Below are positions 57,074 through 64,000 of a stretch of DNA of 64,000 bases, one piece after another. The stretch lies in NCBI GenBank assembly GCA_014879535.1, contig JACSRX010000026.1, positions 1-64,000 of the forward strand, given 5' to 3'. Origin of the DNA: Chthoniobacterales bacterium (GTDB lineage: Bacteria > Verrucomicrobiota > Verrucomicrobiia > Chthoniobacterales > JACTMZ01). A model generated the notes under the pieces. It was not told where the DNA came from, searched no databases, and saw only the letters and a program-made list of their open reading frames with translations. Numbering within the stretch: position 1 is the stretch's first letter; each line of letters starts with the position of its first letter. A program made the position numbers and the translations under genes.

Positions 57074-58227
57074 GAATCACCCTCCACGGCGAGGCGGGTC
57101 GTGCGGCAGGCCTCCTTCTGGGCGAACGCTGCTCCGTTTTCTTCGACAGATTCCCCGGGAAAGAATTTCCGCCGCCACCAGAGCGCGACATGCACGAGAC
57201 CGAGAAGCACGGGCACTTCGATGAGAGGGCCGACGACGGTGGCGAAGGCCACGCCCGAGGCGATGCCGAAGACGGCGATGGCGACAGCGATGGCGAGCTC
57301 GAAGTTGTTGCCCGAGGCGGTGAAGGCGAGCGTTGCGCTGCGGGAGTAGTCCGCCCCGGCGAACCGGCCGAGGAAGAAGCTCGCGCCGAACATGACCACG
57401 AAGTAGATGGCCAGCGGGACCGCGATGAGAAGGACGTCGAAGGGCAATTTCACGATGGCTTCGCCTTTGAAGGTGAACATGACGACGATGGTGAACAGCA
57501 GCGCCGCAAGCGTGATCGGGGAAATGCGCGGCAGGAATTTGTGGTCATACCACTCGCGTCCCTTGAGTGGGATGAGGATCACCCGGCTCAGCACCCCCGC
57601 GGCGAACGGGATGCCAAGATAGATCATCACGCTGGCGAAGATCTGCCCGATGGTCACATCCGCCAGGGACCGTCCCCCGATCCCCTGCACGCCCGACAGG
57701 TCGATCCCGAGGAGTCCCGGCAGCCAAGTGATGAAGACCCACGCGTAGAGTCCGAAGGTCAGGATCTGGAAGACGCTGTTGAGGGCGACGAGGCCTGCGC
57801 AGTATTCGCTGTTCCCCCTGGCCAGTTGATTCCAGACGAGGACCATCGCGATGCACCGCGCAATGCCGACGAGGATCAGGCCGACCATGTATTCCGGGTG
57901 GTTGTGCAGGAACAGGACGGCAAGTCCGAACATCAGGACGGGGCCGATGACCCAATTCTGCACGAGCGAGAGGCCGAGGATCTTCCAGTTCGAGAACACC
58001 CGCGGAATCTCCTCGTAGCGCACCTTGGCCAAGGGGGGATACATCATCAGGATCAGCCCCGCCGCGATGAGAAGGTTGGTCGTGCCGACCGTCACTGGGG
58101 CGAAGAATCCGGTGGGGTCTGCCAGGAGGGTGTTTCCCGCAAGGACGCCCGCCCCCATGGCGACGAAAATCCACACGGTGAGGTAGCGGTCCAGAAAGGA
58201 CATCTTTTTTGCGACGGATTCGGACAT
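57070..58227 (-). CDS. acr3: ACR3-family arsenite efflux pump
   Basis: Inner-membrane As(III)/H+ antiporter. The 385-residue product ([21 protein letters not shown]) has ten hydrophobic segments. Family marks include the [16 protein letters not shown] loop, [18 protein letters not shown] with the essential Cys, and [16 protein letters not shown] read here as [16 protein letters not shown]. An upstream in-frame start at 58254 would overlap the DUF6428 gene. The start is 9 bases past that gene's stop. Confidence 0.95.
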   Translation of the reverse strand: MSESVAKKMSFLDRYLTVWIFVAMGAGVLAGNTLLADPTGFFAPVTVGTTNLLIAAGLILMMYPPLAKVRYEEIPRVFSNWKILGLSLVQNWVIGPVLMFGLAVLFLHNHPEYMVGLILVGIARCIAMVLVWNQLARGNSEYCAGLVALNSVFQILTFGLYAWVFITWLPGLLGIDLSGVQGIGGRSLADVTIGQIFASVMIYLGIPFAAGVLSRVILIPLKGREWYDHKFLPRISPITLAALLFTIVVMFTFKGEAIVKLPFDVLLIAVPLAIYFVVMFGASFFLGRFAGADYSRSATLAFTASGNNFELAIAVAIAVFGIASGVAFATVVGPLIEVPVLLGLVHVALWWRRKFFPGESVEENGAAFAQKEACRTTRLAVEGDS

Positions 58228-58235
58228 GGTCTGGT

Positions 58236-58709
58236 TCAGGTTGAGCGGACGCAATCCAAGCGCTCCCCTCCGCAGCAGCTTTCCTCCCCGCGGGGATCCG
58301 GCACGCAGACCTCCAAGGCGAGGCAGGCGGTGTGTTTGTTGGCGAGCGTGAAGACGAGGGTTCCGTCTGCGGAGGCGGAGCCTGCGACCGTGAAAAGACC
58401 GATGGTTCCCTCCTGGAGCTCGACCTGCATCTCGGGATCGTCGTCGCCGAGGATGCGGGTGTTGCTTTCGATGATGGCGGCGAGTTTTCCGGCGCTCAGG
58501 CGATGGTCCGTGTCATCAGCCACCCAAATCTGCAGGGAGGCGGAGGCGAGGGTGCGGGTTTTTCCGCCGCAGTCCACGAATCGTTTTTCGGTGCGGCCGA
58601 CTTCGGTGATGTGGAAGTGGGCCGGAATGCGGTCCCCGCACGGGAGCTGGATGGCGAGATTCTGGTCGGGATTCCGGGCGAGGGCGGCCTTGAAGGTTGA
58701 GAGTTTCAT
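58236..58709 (-). CDS. DUF6428 family protein of the arsenic operon
   Basis: A 157-residue soluble protein starting [20 protein letters not shown]. Family marks: [40 protein letters not shown] and [15 protein letters not shown]6428 proteins are found beside arsenic genes in several phyla; the biochemical role is not known. Its C-terminal end carries several Cys ([12 protein letters not shown]), which could bind arsenite. It lies between arsR (4-base gap) and acr3. Confidence 0.85.
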   Translation of the reverse strand: MKLSTFKAALARNPDQNLAIQLPCGDRIPAHFHITEVGRTEKRFVDCGGKTRTLASASLQIWVADDTDHRLSAGKLAAIIESNTRILGDDDPEMQVELQEGTIGLFTVAGSASADGTLVFTLANKHTACLALEVCVPDPRGEESCCGGERLDCVRST

Positions 58710-58713
58710 GGTT

Positions 58714-59079
58714 TCAGCAGCAGGATTTCCGGCCGACGGCTTCCTCGATCCATGCGGCGCTCTTCTTGAGTTTTGCGAGCCTGGCGAGGTCGGTGCGGAA
58801 AAGTTTGTCGGAGGTGACACAGTCCTGAAGGCATCGCAGATTGGCCTCGAGCTCCCGGGACGGCTTGGAAGGGAGGTTGTAGATGATCCAAGTTCCCTTG
58901 CGCAGGGTTTCCACCATCCGGTGCTTTCGAAGATAGGCAAGGTGCTGGGAAACCTTCGCTTGCGGCAGCTCCAGGATTTCCTGGAAATGGCACACGCAAA
59001 GGGCCCCCTTCGTCAGCAGGCTGAGAATCCTGAGACGCGTCTGGTCGCACAGGCACTGGTAGATCCGGATGAGTTCCAT
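58714..59079 (-). CDS. arsR: ArsR/SmtB-family repressor
   Basis: Arsenite-responsive repressor of its own operon. The 121-residue product (MELIRIYQCLCDQTRLRILS) is a winged helix with ALCVCHFQEILELPQAKVSQHLAYLRKHRMV; the metal Cys pair is CVCHF in the recognition region. The C-terminal CC pair may add ligands. It is the first gene of the operon, with an AT-rich inverted repeat at 59104-59129 upstream. Confidence 0.94.
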   Translation of the reverse strand: MELIRIYQCLCDQTRLRILSLLTKGALCVCHFQEILELPQAKVSQHLAYLRKHRMVETLRKGTWIIYNLPSKPSRELEANLRCLQDCVTSDKLFRTDLARLAKLKKSAAWIEEAVGRKSCC

Positions 59080-59103
59080 GACGCAAAAAATATGGTTGTT
59101 CGA

Positions 59104-59129
59104 CAATATATGCAATAACGAATATATTG
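59104..59129 (-). promoter_or_regulatory. Candidate ArsR operator upstream of arsR
   Basis: CAATATAT and ATATATTG (8-bp arms, 10-base spacer) form an inverted repeat 25 bases before the arsR ATG. It is strongly AT-rich in a GC-rich setting, like known ArsR boxes. The operon promoter probably overlaps it. Confidence 0.55.
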
Positions 59130-59417
59130 GTGTCCGGAGTTCCGTGTGCGCGGACAGATTTGCTGCTGCGGCGACCTGTCTGCGGCTTGAACCCGGGGGA
59201 TGTCGATTCCGGCCTGCGGCCTCCACCCCTGCGGGGCTCACCTGTGGTCAGTCTGTGCCGCGGACGAAAAACATGGAGGTAAGGGGATTGCCTGCCGAGC
59301 GGCAGGCTTCGGAGGTTGATTTCATCCGATATCGATTTGTTTTGCTGGTGCAAAACGAGGCCGGTCGAACTGCGTTCTTCATCCCCTGAAATGGATGAAC
59401 ACCGCCTGCGGCGGACA
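59130..59417. other. Gene-free stretch between arsR and tRNA-Ala
   Basis: No coding capacity I can defend. It holds one copy of a 19-bp repeat of the tRNA 3' end (59271-59289) and two hairpins: GCCTGCC/GGCAGGC (59290-59307) and GTTTTGC/GCAAAAC (59339-59356). No T-run follows either hairpin. Confidence 0.6.
59271..59289. repeat. 19-bp copy of the tRNA-Ala 3' end
   Basis: ACATGGAGGTAAGGGGATT is identical to 59415-59433, which covers the last 16 bases of the tRNA gene and 3 bases beyond. The copies are 144 bp apart in the same orientation. This could be an att-site remnant or a partial tRNA duplication. Confidence 0.85.
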
Positions 59418-59490
59418 TGGAGGTAAGGGGATTCGAACCCCTGGCCTTCTCATTGCGAACGAGACGCTCTACCAACTGAGCTATACCCCC
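59418..59490 (-). tRNA. tRNA-Ala (anticodon CGC)
   Basis: A 73-base cloverleaf on the minus strand. The acceptor stem starts GGGGGTA and ends TACCTCC plus discriminator A, with G3:U70, the alanine identity pair. D arm GCTC/GAGC, anticodon loop TTCGCAA (anticodon CGC, codon GCG), T arm AGGGG/CCCCT with TTCGAAT. No CCA is encoded. Confidence 0.95.
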
Positions 59491-59509
59491 GCGTGATGGA
59501 ATGAGGGGA

Positions 59510-59537
59510 ATAATGCATCTGTGGATGCAGGCGGCAA
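59510..59537 (-). promoter_or_regulatory. Candidate promoter of tRNA-Ala
   Basis: On the minus strand TTGCCG (59537-59532), a 16-base spacer and CATTAT (59515-59510), each 4 of 6 to consensus, 19 bases before the tRNA 5' end. Confidence 0.35.
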
Positions 59538-59686
59538 GCCAAAGCATGCAGGAAGGCGGGGGGCACTCTTTGAAGACGATTTTGCGTCGGTGGGGTTGTA
59601 ACCCGTTTTGTAACCCGGCGGCAGGGTGAAAGGACTCACTGATTTCCGAAGTGTCTTTCAGAGGAAGGGGGAATAAGGTGGCCTTC

Positions 59687-60655
59687 ATGCACAACGCGCG
59701 GGATTGGCGGCCGGCTCTGGCGGTTTTGGCCGCGCTCGCGTTGGTGTCCTGCGGGCGGCCGCACTCGGGGCGTGCGCAGGGATACATCGAGGGGGAGTTC
59801 GTGTATGTGGCGTCACCCTTCGGCGGGCGCCTTGAGGAGCTCGCGGTGCGGCGGGGGCAACAGGTGGAGAAGGGCGCGTTGCTTTTCCGGTTGGAGAACA
59901 CGTCCGAGCTTGCGGCGCGGGATGAGGCCCAAAGGCGCGTCGAGCAGGCGCGCGCGGAATTGCAGGATGCGCGGCAGGGGTTGCGTCCGACGGAGATTGC
60001 CGCGATCGAGGCGCAGCTCGAGCAGGCCAAGGCGGCGCTGGTGCTCGCCGAGGTCGAGTTGAAGCGTCAGACGAAGCTGCTGACCTCGCAGGTGTCCTCG
60101 CGCCGTGATGTGGACATGGCGCGGGCGACGCGCGACGAGGACCGGCAGCGTGTCACGGAGTTGGAGGCCACCCTGGAGACGGCGCGGCTCGGGGCGCGTT
60201 CCGATCTGGTGCAGGCGGCGGAGCAGAACCTGCTCGCGCAGGAAGCGGCTCTTGGGAGGGCGGAATGGAACCTTGCGCAGAAGACGCAGTCCGCGCATCA
60301 GGCGGCGCTTGTCAGCGACACGCTTTACCGCGAGGGGGATTGGGTGGCCGCGGGGTATCCTGTCGTGGTGCTGCTGCCGCCGGAGAACATCAAGGTGCGG
60401 GCGTTTGTTCCGCAGGATGAAATCGGTCTCCTCAAGGTCGGCGATGCCGCGGAGGTGCATGTGGATGGCGTCGAGGATCCGTATCCGGCGAAAATTTCCT
60501 TCATCTCGCCGCGGGCGGAGTTCACGCCGCCGGTGATCTACAGCCAGGACATGCGCGAGAAATTCGTTTTCATGGTCGAGTTGTCGGTCGAGCCCGCGGT
60601 CGCCGTCCGTCTGCACCCCGGTCAGCCGGTGGATGTGGATTTCCCGGCCTTGTAG
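59687..60655 (+). CDS. HlyD-family periplasmic adaptor lipoprotein
   Basis: Membrane-fusion subunit of an ABC exporter. The 322-residue product has a lipoprotein signal (WRPALAVLAALALVSC). A biotinyl/lipoyl-like half-motif YVASPFGGRLEELAVRRGQQVEKG is followed by a long alpha-helical hairpin (about residues 75-190, Ala/Glu/Gln rich) and the barrel VRAFVPQDEIGLLKVGDAAEV. A GTG at 59678 with a purine-rich AGGAAGGGGG upstream is an alternative start three residues earlier. Layout resembles YbhG. It heads the three-gene exporter. Confidence 0.9.
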   Translation: MHNARDWRPALAVLAALALVSCGRPHSGRAQGYIEGEFVYVASPFGGRLEELAVRRGQQVEKGALLFRLENTSELAARDEAQRRVEQARAELQDARQGLRPTEIAAIEAQLEQAKAALVLAEVELKRQTKLLTSQVSSRRDVDMARATRDEDRQRVTELEATLETARLGARSDLVQAAEQNLLAQEAALGRAEWNLAQKTQSAHQAALVSDTLYREGDWVAAGYPVVVLLPPENIKVRAFVPQDEIGLLKVGDAAEVHVDGVEDPYPAKISFISPRAEFTPPVIYSQDMREKFVFMVELSVEPAVAVRLHPGQPVDVDFPAL

Positions 60656-60664
60656 GGCTGCGTC

Positions 60665-61600
60665 ATGGAAGGGTTTGCCATCGATGTGCGGGGGATGACC
60701 AAGCGCTTCGGGGAGCGCACGGTTGTCAATGGCATCAACCTGCGCGTGGCGCCCGGGCAGATCTACGGGTTTCTCGGACCGAACGGCAGTGGGAAGACGA
60801 CCTTCATCCGCATGCTTTGCGGTCTGCTGCGTCCGGATGGAGGCAGCGGCACCTGTCTCGGTCACGACGTGCTGACGGAGAGCGCGGCGATCAAGCGTCA
60901 GGTCGGCTACATGACGCAGAGGTTCAGTTTTTACGAGGATCTCACGATCCGGGAGAACCTCGATTTTGTGGCGAGGGTTTACGGCATGGCGGACCGCAAG
61001 GAGGCAGTCGAGGGAAGCATGGTGCGTTTCGGGTTGCTGGACCGGCGCGACCAGTTGACCGGGCAGCTTTCGGGAGGTTGGAAGCAGCGAATGGCGCTGG
61101 CGGCGTGCCTGCTGCACCGGCCGCGGCTGCTTCTGCTCGACGAGCCGACGGCGGGTGTGGACCCGAAGGCGCGGAGGGAATTCTGGGACTACATCCATCT
61201 GCTGGCGACCGAGGGCCTGACATTCCTTGTGACGACGCACTACATGGACGAAGCCGAGCGGTGCGACCGGCTCGCGTATATTTCCCACGGCAATCTTCTT
61301 GTGGACGGCACGGTGGACGAGGTGATCGACAAGGCGGCGCTGACGACATGGGCGGTGAGCGGTCCGGATCTTGCGGGGCTCGCGCGTTCACTGGCCGGTC
61401 TGCCGGGCATCGAGCAGACGGCGATGTTCGGCAAGGTGCTCCATGTGAGTGGGGCGGACGCGCGGTTGCTGGAGGAGGCGATCCGGCCGTTCCGCCAAGG
61501 CGATCACCGCTGGAGCTGCGAGCGTTCCGGCCTGGAGGACGTGTTCATCCACTACATGATCCGCAGCGGGGAAGCTGGGAAGTTGAGGGTTGAGGGATGA
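60665..61600 (+). CDS. ABC exporter ATP-binding protein
   Basis: ATPase of the exporter with the HlyD and ABC-2 genes. The 311-residue product has Walker A GPNGSGKTT, the Q-loop near YMTQRFSFYEDLT, signature LSGGWKQRM, Walker B LLLLDEPTAG, and the H-loop TTHYMDEAERCDRL. It lacks a membrane domain. The C-terminal region after the ATPase has a DrrA/YbhF-like tail. It starts 9 bases after the HlyD stop; its stop falls inside a TTGAGGG repeat. Confidence 0.93.
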   Translation: MEGFAIDVRGMTKRFGERTVVNGINLRVAPGQIYGFLGPNGSGKTTFIRMLCGLLRPDGGSGTCLGHDVLTESAAIKRQVGYMTQRFSFYEDLTIRENLDFVARVYGMADRKEAVEGSMVRFGLLDRRDQLTGQLSGGWKQRMALAACLLHRPRLLLLDEPTAGVDPKARREFWDYIHLLATEGLTFLVTTHYMDEAERCDRLAYISHGNLLVDGTVDEVIDKAALTTWAVSGPDLAGLARSLAGLPGIEQTAMFGKVLHVSGADARLLEEAIRPFRQGDHRWSCERSGLEDVFIHYMIRSGEAGKLRVEG

Positions 61601-61611
61601 GAGTTGAGGGA
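61582..61611. repeat. Short GTTGAGGG repeat cluster
   Basis: GTTGAGGG occurs at 61582, TTGAGGGA at 61589 and GTTGAGGGA at 61603. It covers the last codons and stop of the ATPase gene. Similar tracts are known in Verrucomicrobiota intergenic DNA. Confidence 0.7.
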
Positions 61612-61709
61612 TCACTGCGGACGGCTTGCGCCGGGGCGGGTTACGGCCGGAAGCAGCTTGTCCGGGGCTTCGCGGCGATCGACCGGCAATCACCTGCTTT
61701 CCTCTTCCG

Positions 61710-62852
61710 ATGAGCACGGCACGCCGGTTTTCGGTTTCGAGGTTGTGGGCGATGGTCGTGAAGGAGTTCGTCCAGATGTCCCGCGACCGGCTGACATTCG
61801 CGATGATCCTCGGCATCCCGCTGATGCAGTTGATCGTCTTCGGCGTCGTCATCAACACCGATCCGCGCCACATGCCGGCGGCGGTGCTGCTGGCAGACGA
61901 CGGGCCGCAGGGGCGCACATTGCTGCAGGGGCTGAAGAACAGCACGTATTTCGATTTCGTGCAGCGTGTCGGGAGCGAGGCGGAGGGCGAACGGTTGCTC
62001 CGGCAGGGGCGGGTGCAGTTCGTCGTGAGCATTCCGGAGAACTTTTCCCGCGATCTTTTGCGGGGGGACCGTCCGTCCGTGCTCGTGGAAGCCGACGCGA
62101 CCGACCCGACGGCGACCAGCGGGGGATTGGCGGCGCTGGGCGGCGTGCTCAACACGGCGCTGCTGGCGGATTTCAAGGGTCCGCTGGCGCGCCTCGCCCC
62201 GGTGCCGCCGGCCGTGGACATCCGCGTGCACGCGCTTTACAACCCGGAGGCCATCACGCATTTCAACATCGTGCCGGGATTGATGGGCGTGGTGCTGACC
62301 ATGACGCTGGTGCTCATCACGGGGCTGGCGATCACGCGCGAGACCGAGCGGGGGACGATGGAGAACCTGCTTTCCATGCCGCTGCGTCCGACGGAGGTGC
62401 TGATCGGCAAGATCACGCCCTACATTTTCGTGGGCTACATCCAGGTGACCCTGATCCTGGTGGCGGCACGTTTCCTTTTCGGCGTGCCGATCCACGGGAA
62501 CCTGTTCCTCCTGCTGGTGGCGTCGTTCTTCTTCATCGCGGCGAATCTCGCCATGGGCATCACGTTCTCCACCATCGCCAAGAACCAGCTGCAGGCCATG
62601 CAGATGTCGGTCTTCGTGTTTCTGCCGTCCATCCTGCTGTCCGGGTTCCTGTTTCCGTTCCGCGGGATGCCCGGATGGGCGCAGGTGATCGGCGAGATCC
62701 TGCCGATCACGCATTTCCTGCGGATTGCGCGCGGGGTGATGCTCAAGGGGATCGGGTTTGCGGATCTCGGGCGCGAATTATGGCCGATTGCCTTGTTCGC
62801 CATCGTGGTTCTTTCCATCGGCGTGCGGCGTTACCGGCAGACGTTGGATTGA
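61710..62852 (+). CDS. ABC-2 type exporter permease
   Basis: Membrane subunit of the exporter. The 380-residue product (MSTARRFSVSRLWAMVVKEF) has one N-terminal membrane segment (FAMILGIPLMQLIVFGVVIN), a large extracytoplasmic domain to about residue 185, then five segments including GVVLTMTLVLITGLAITRE, the ETERGTMENLL motif and FLPSILLSGFLFPFRGMP. Layout is that of YbhR/YbhS. Only one permease gene is present, so it may work as a homodimer. An in-frame TTG at 61626 is less likely. Confidence 0.9.
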   Translation: MSTARRFSVSRLWAMVVKEFVQMSRDRLTFAMILGIPLMQLIVFGVVINTDPRHMPAAVLLADDGPQGRTLLQGLKNSTYFDFVQRVGSEAEGERLLRQGRVQFVVSIPENFSRDLLRGDRPSVLVEADATDPTATSGGLAALGGVLNTALLADFKGPLARLAPVPPAVDIRVHALYNPEAITHFNIVPGLMGVVLTMTLVLITGLAITRETERGTMENLLSMPLRPTEVLIGKITPYIFVGYIQVTLILVAARFLFGVPIHGNLFLLLVASFFFIAANLAMGITFSTIAKNQLQAMQMSVFVFLPSILLSGFLFPFRGMPGWAQVIGEILPITHFLRIARGVMLKGIGFADLGRELWPIALFAIVVLSIGVRRYRQTLD

Positions 62853-62856
62853 CGCG

Positions 62857-63663
62857 TTACGACCCGCCGGGAGAGGCGGCGGCGATGCGCGGCAGACTTC
62901 CCCGAACGGTGCCGAAATGCGGTTTGAGCGTGGGGAGTGTTTCCTGCGTTGGACAACGGGGGATTCCTGCCGGATCGAGAAACAGGCAGCCGACCGGGGC
63001 TTTGGCCAGGACGGATTCGAAAAGAATGCCCGCTTCCTCCAAGGCGCGCAGCCAAATTTGCTTGAGTGCGGTCGGATCGGTCGGCGACGTGAGGAGCAAC
63101 CCTTTGTAGGCTTCCGCAGGGTAGCGTTGCACGCGGGATAGTTCGCCAAGGATGAAAGCGGGCGAAAGTCCGGCATCTTTGCCCGCAGCCGCCCAAACCA
63201 AGGTCCCGAGGGAAAGGTGGTTTTGGTGCAGGGCGATGAGATCGGCATAGTCGCGGATCTCCGCGCGGCCCGAGGCGGCGAGGACCTTGTTTGTCGCGGC
63301 ATCCCAGAAATTCAGGTGGTAGCCAAGTTCCTCGTCGGGTTCGACGGGGAAGAAGCGGAAGGCGGAGTCATAGACCCATTCGAGTTTGGTGCGGTCCGGG
63401 CCGCGTTTCACCACCGCCCGGACGAATCCGGGGAAGGCGCGGGACACATCCACGTCGAAACCCGCGGCTTCAAGCGCGGCCTTGTCGGCAGCGACAGCCG
63501 ACTCGAGGGCGCTTTCGATGTCATGGAAGAGGTCGATGTCCCGTGAGGTCCGCGAGGATTGCGGGGACTGGTTGAGCACCGTGGCACCCCCGACATAGCT
63601 GTCGGGATTCCGGTTGGCGGCAATGATGCGGAGGACTTCGCGCTCAAAAGTTCCAAGTGGCAT
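62857..63663 (-). CDS. Nucleotidyltransferase-fold protein, possible toxin (AbiEii-like)
   Basis: A 268-residue protein. Near the N-terminus VGGATVLNQSPQSSRTSRDIDLFHD carries the nucleotidyltransferase GG…RDIDLF pattern with the DxD metal pair. It is of the AbiEii/AbiGii-toxin type by pattern. A later Lys/Glu pair (KLEWVYDSAFRFFP) and LADLIALHQNHLS-like helix (read DYADLIALHQNHLS) fit the fold, and the C-terminal third is unassigned. It starts 3 bases after the stop of a 94-residue basic protein. Toxin activity is an inference. Confidence 0.68.
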   Translation of the reverse strand: MPLGTFEREVLRIIAANRNPDSYVGGATVLNQSPQSSRTSRDIDLFHDIESALESAVAADKAALEAAGFDVDVSRAFPGFVRAVVKRGPDRTKLEWVYDSAFRFFPVEPDEELGYHLNFWDAATNKVLAASGRAEIRDYADLIALHQNHLSLGTLVWAAAGKDAGLSPAFILGELSRVQRYPAEAYKGLLLTSPTDPTALKQIWLRALEEAGILFESVLAKAPVGCLFLDPAGIPRCPTQETLPTLKPHFGTVRGSLPRIAAASPGGS

Positions 63664-63666
63664 CTT

Positions 63667-63951
63667 TCAATTCTGTGCGGAGGCGCTGATGCGGCGTGCC
63701 CAATTGTAGGCGCGGCGGTCGCCCTCCTTTTTGAGTCCCTCCACCACCCAGGGGATGTCGTGCATGCCGATGGCGACATCCGGAGCGTAGGACCAGAAAC
63801 AGGTGTCATGGTAGGTGCGGTAGGCCCGGCGCGCCTCGCGCAAAGCGGCCATGCGTCGCGCCGTCGCCGGATCGAGTCGGCGACGGCTGCGCAGTCCACC
63901 TTTCCGGCCGATGGCCGAGAGGTAGTTCCGCACGGAGGATGGTTGTTTCAT
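63667..63951 (-). CDS. Small basic protein, possible antitoxin/regulator of the nucleotidyltransferase pair
   Basis: A 94-residue protein, MKQPSSVRNYLSAIGRKGGL, with SRRRLDPATARRMAALREARRAYR and a FWSYAPDVAIG stretch. The GRKGG…LDP-TAR pattern resembles short conserved proteins that precede nucleotidyltransferase genes in several phyla. It is strongly basic, fitting a nucleic-acid binder. Its promoter has a perfect TTGACA, and the -10 ends 5 bases before the ATG. Function not shown. Confidence 0.65.
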   Translation of the reverse strand: MKQPSSVRNYLSAIGRKGGLRSRRRLDPATARRMAALREARRAYRTYHDTCFWSYAPDVAIGMHDIPWVVEGLKKEGDRRAYNWARRISASAQN

Positions 63952-63956
63952 ATCTC

Positions 63957-63985
63957 AATATTGCATAAGCTGCTTATGATGTCAA
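63957..63985 (-). promoter_or_regulatory. Promoter with palindromic operator in the spacer
   Basis: On the minus strand TTGACA (63985-63980, perfect -35), a spacer of exactly 17 bases, and AATATT (63962-63957). The spacer holds CATAAGC-A-GCTTATG (63978-63964), a perfect palindrome with 7-bp arms. The -10 ends 5 bases before the ATG at 63951, so the transcript is probably leaderless. A dimeric regulator bound here would block polymerase. Confidence 0.65.
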
Positions 63986-64000
63986 TCATTGTAAGTAAGT

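Noticed and set aside
59663..59689. GTG at 59678 as the start of the HlyD gene because of the purine-rich AGGAAGGGGG upstream
   Set aside because: Possible, but it adds only three residues; the ATG at 59687 was kept and the alternative noted.

Overview
The window is a GC-rich bacterial chromosome segment (roughly two thirds G+C by eye). The gene content points to Verrucomicrobiota: a DUF4912 protein with a histone-like tail, a PEP-CTERM protease, a LamG protein, an FG-GAP repeat surface protein, an OprB porin, lineage-type UvrA and UvrC proteins, and many short lipoproteins. That placement is an inference; there is no rRNA here. Genes are tightly packed with many 4-base stop/start overlaps. 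Several genes have a plausible promoter ending only 6 to 11 bases before the start codon, which suggests leaderless transcripts.

Layout. 1-16.4 kb: uvrA (cut by the left edge), an HU/IHF protein with a clear terminator, malQ facing an OprB porin, leuS, rdgB, an ExbB-type channel, uvrC, then nadC-rnd-nuoC-nuoB on the minus strand, and an M23 peptidase paired with a small SecDF-head-like exported protein. 16.9-23 kb: two envelope lipoproteins (BsuPI-like, L,D-transpeptidase), xerC, DUF4912, a lipoate ligase-like protein, DUF3147 and DUF5069 proteins, and an AT-richer orphan gene bracketed by two copies of the parB upstream region. 23-34.4 kb: parB followed by a lipid locus (desaturase, FAD oxidoreductase, DUF1365; then cyclopropane synthase, DUF1295, second methyltransferase, TPR protein, MGDG-synthase-like glycosyltransferase). 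Two secreted-protein genes on the opposite strand interrupt it.

34.4-46.4 kb: a seven-repeat FG-GAP surface protein, a D-Ala-D-Ala carboxypeptidase overlapping folE2, divergent queE-queD (7-deazaguanine pathway), a lone MalG-type permease, and two exported GH13 amylases. With malQ and the porin these fit alpha-glucan breakdown and uptake. 46.4-56.6 kb: two coiled-coil membrane proteins, DUF1648 and DUF6790 membrane proteins, rlmI, kamA, and a murA-prmC-prfA-rpmE run, then a CPA2 antiporter with a cyclic-nucleotide-binding tail. 56.6-59.1 kb: an arsR-DUF6428-acr3-arsC arsenic operon with an AT-rich inverted repeat at its start. 59.1-64 kb: tRNA-Ala(CGC) whose 3' end is repeated 144 bp away, an HlyD/ABC/ABC-2 exporter, and at the right edge a two-gene nucleotidyltransferase module resembling a toxin-antitoxin pair, with a palindrome filling the promoter spacer.

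The best candidates for something undescribed are the right-edge pair, the parB-leader duplication carrying an orphan exported protein, and the parB-linked lipid locus. The longest stretch without a gene is 59080-59417; no other gene-free gap exceeds 300 bases. No CRISPR array, insertion sequence, prophage or rRNA was seen.
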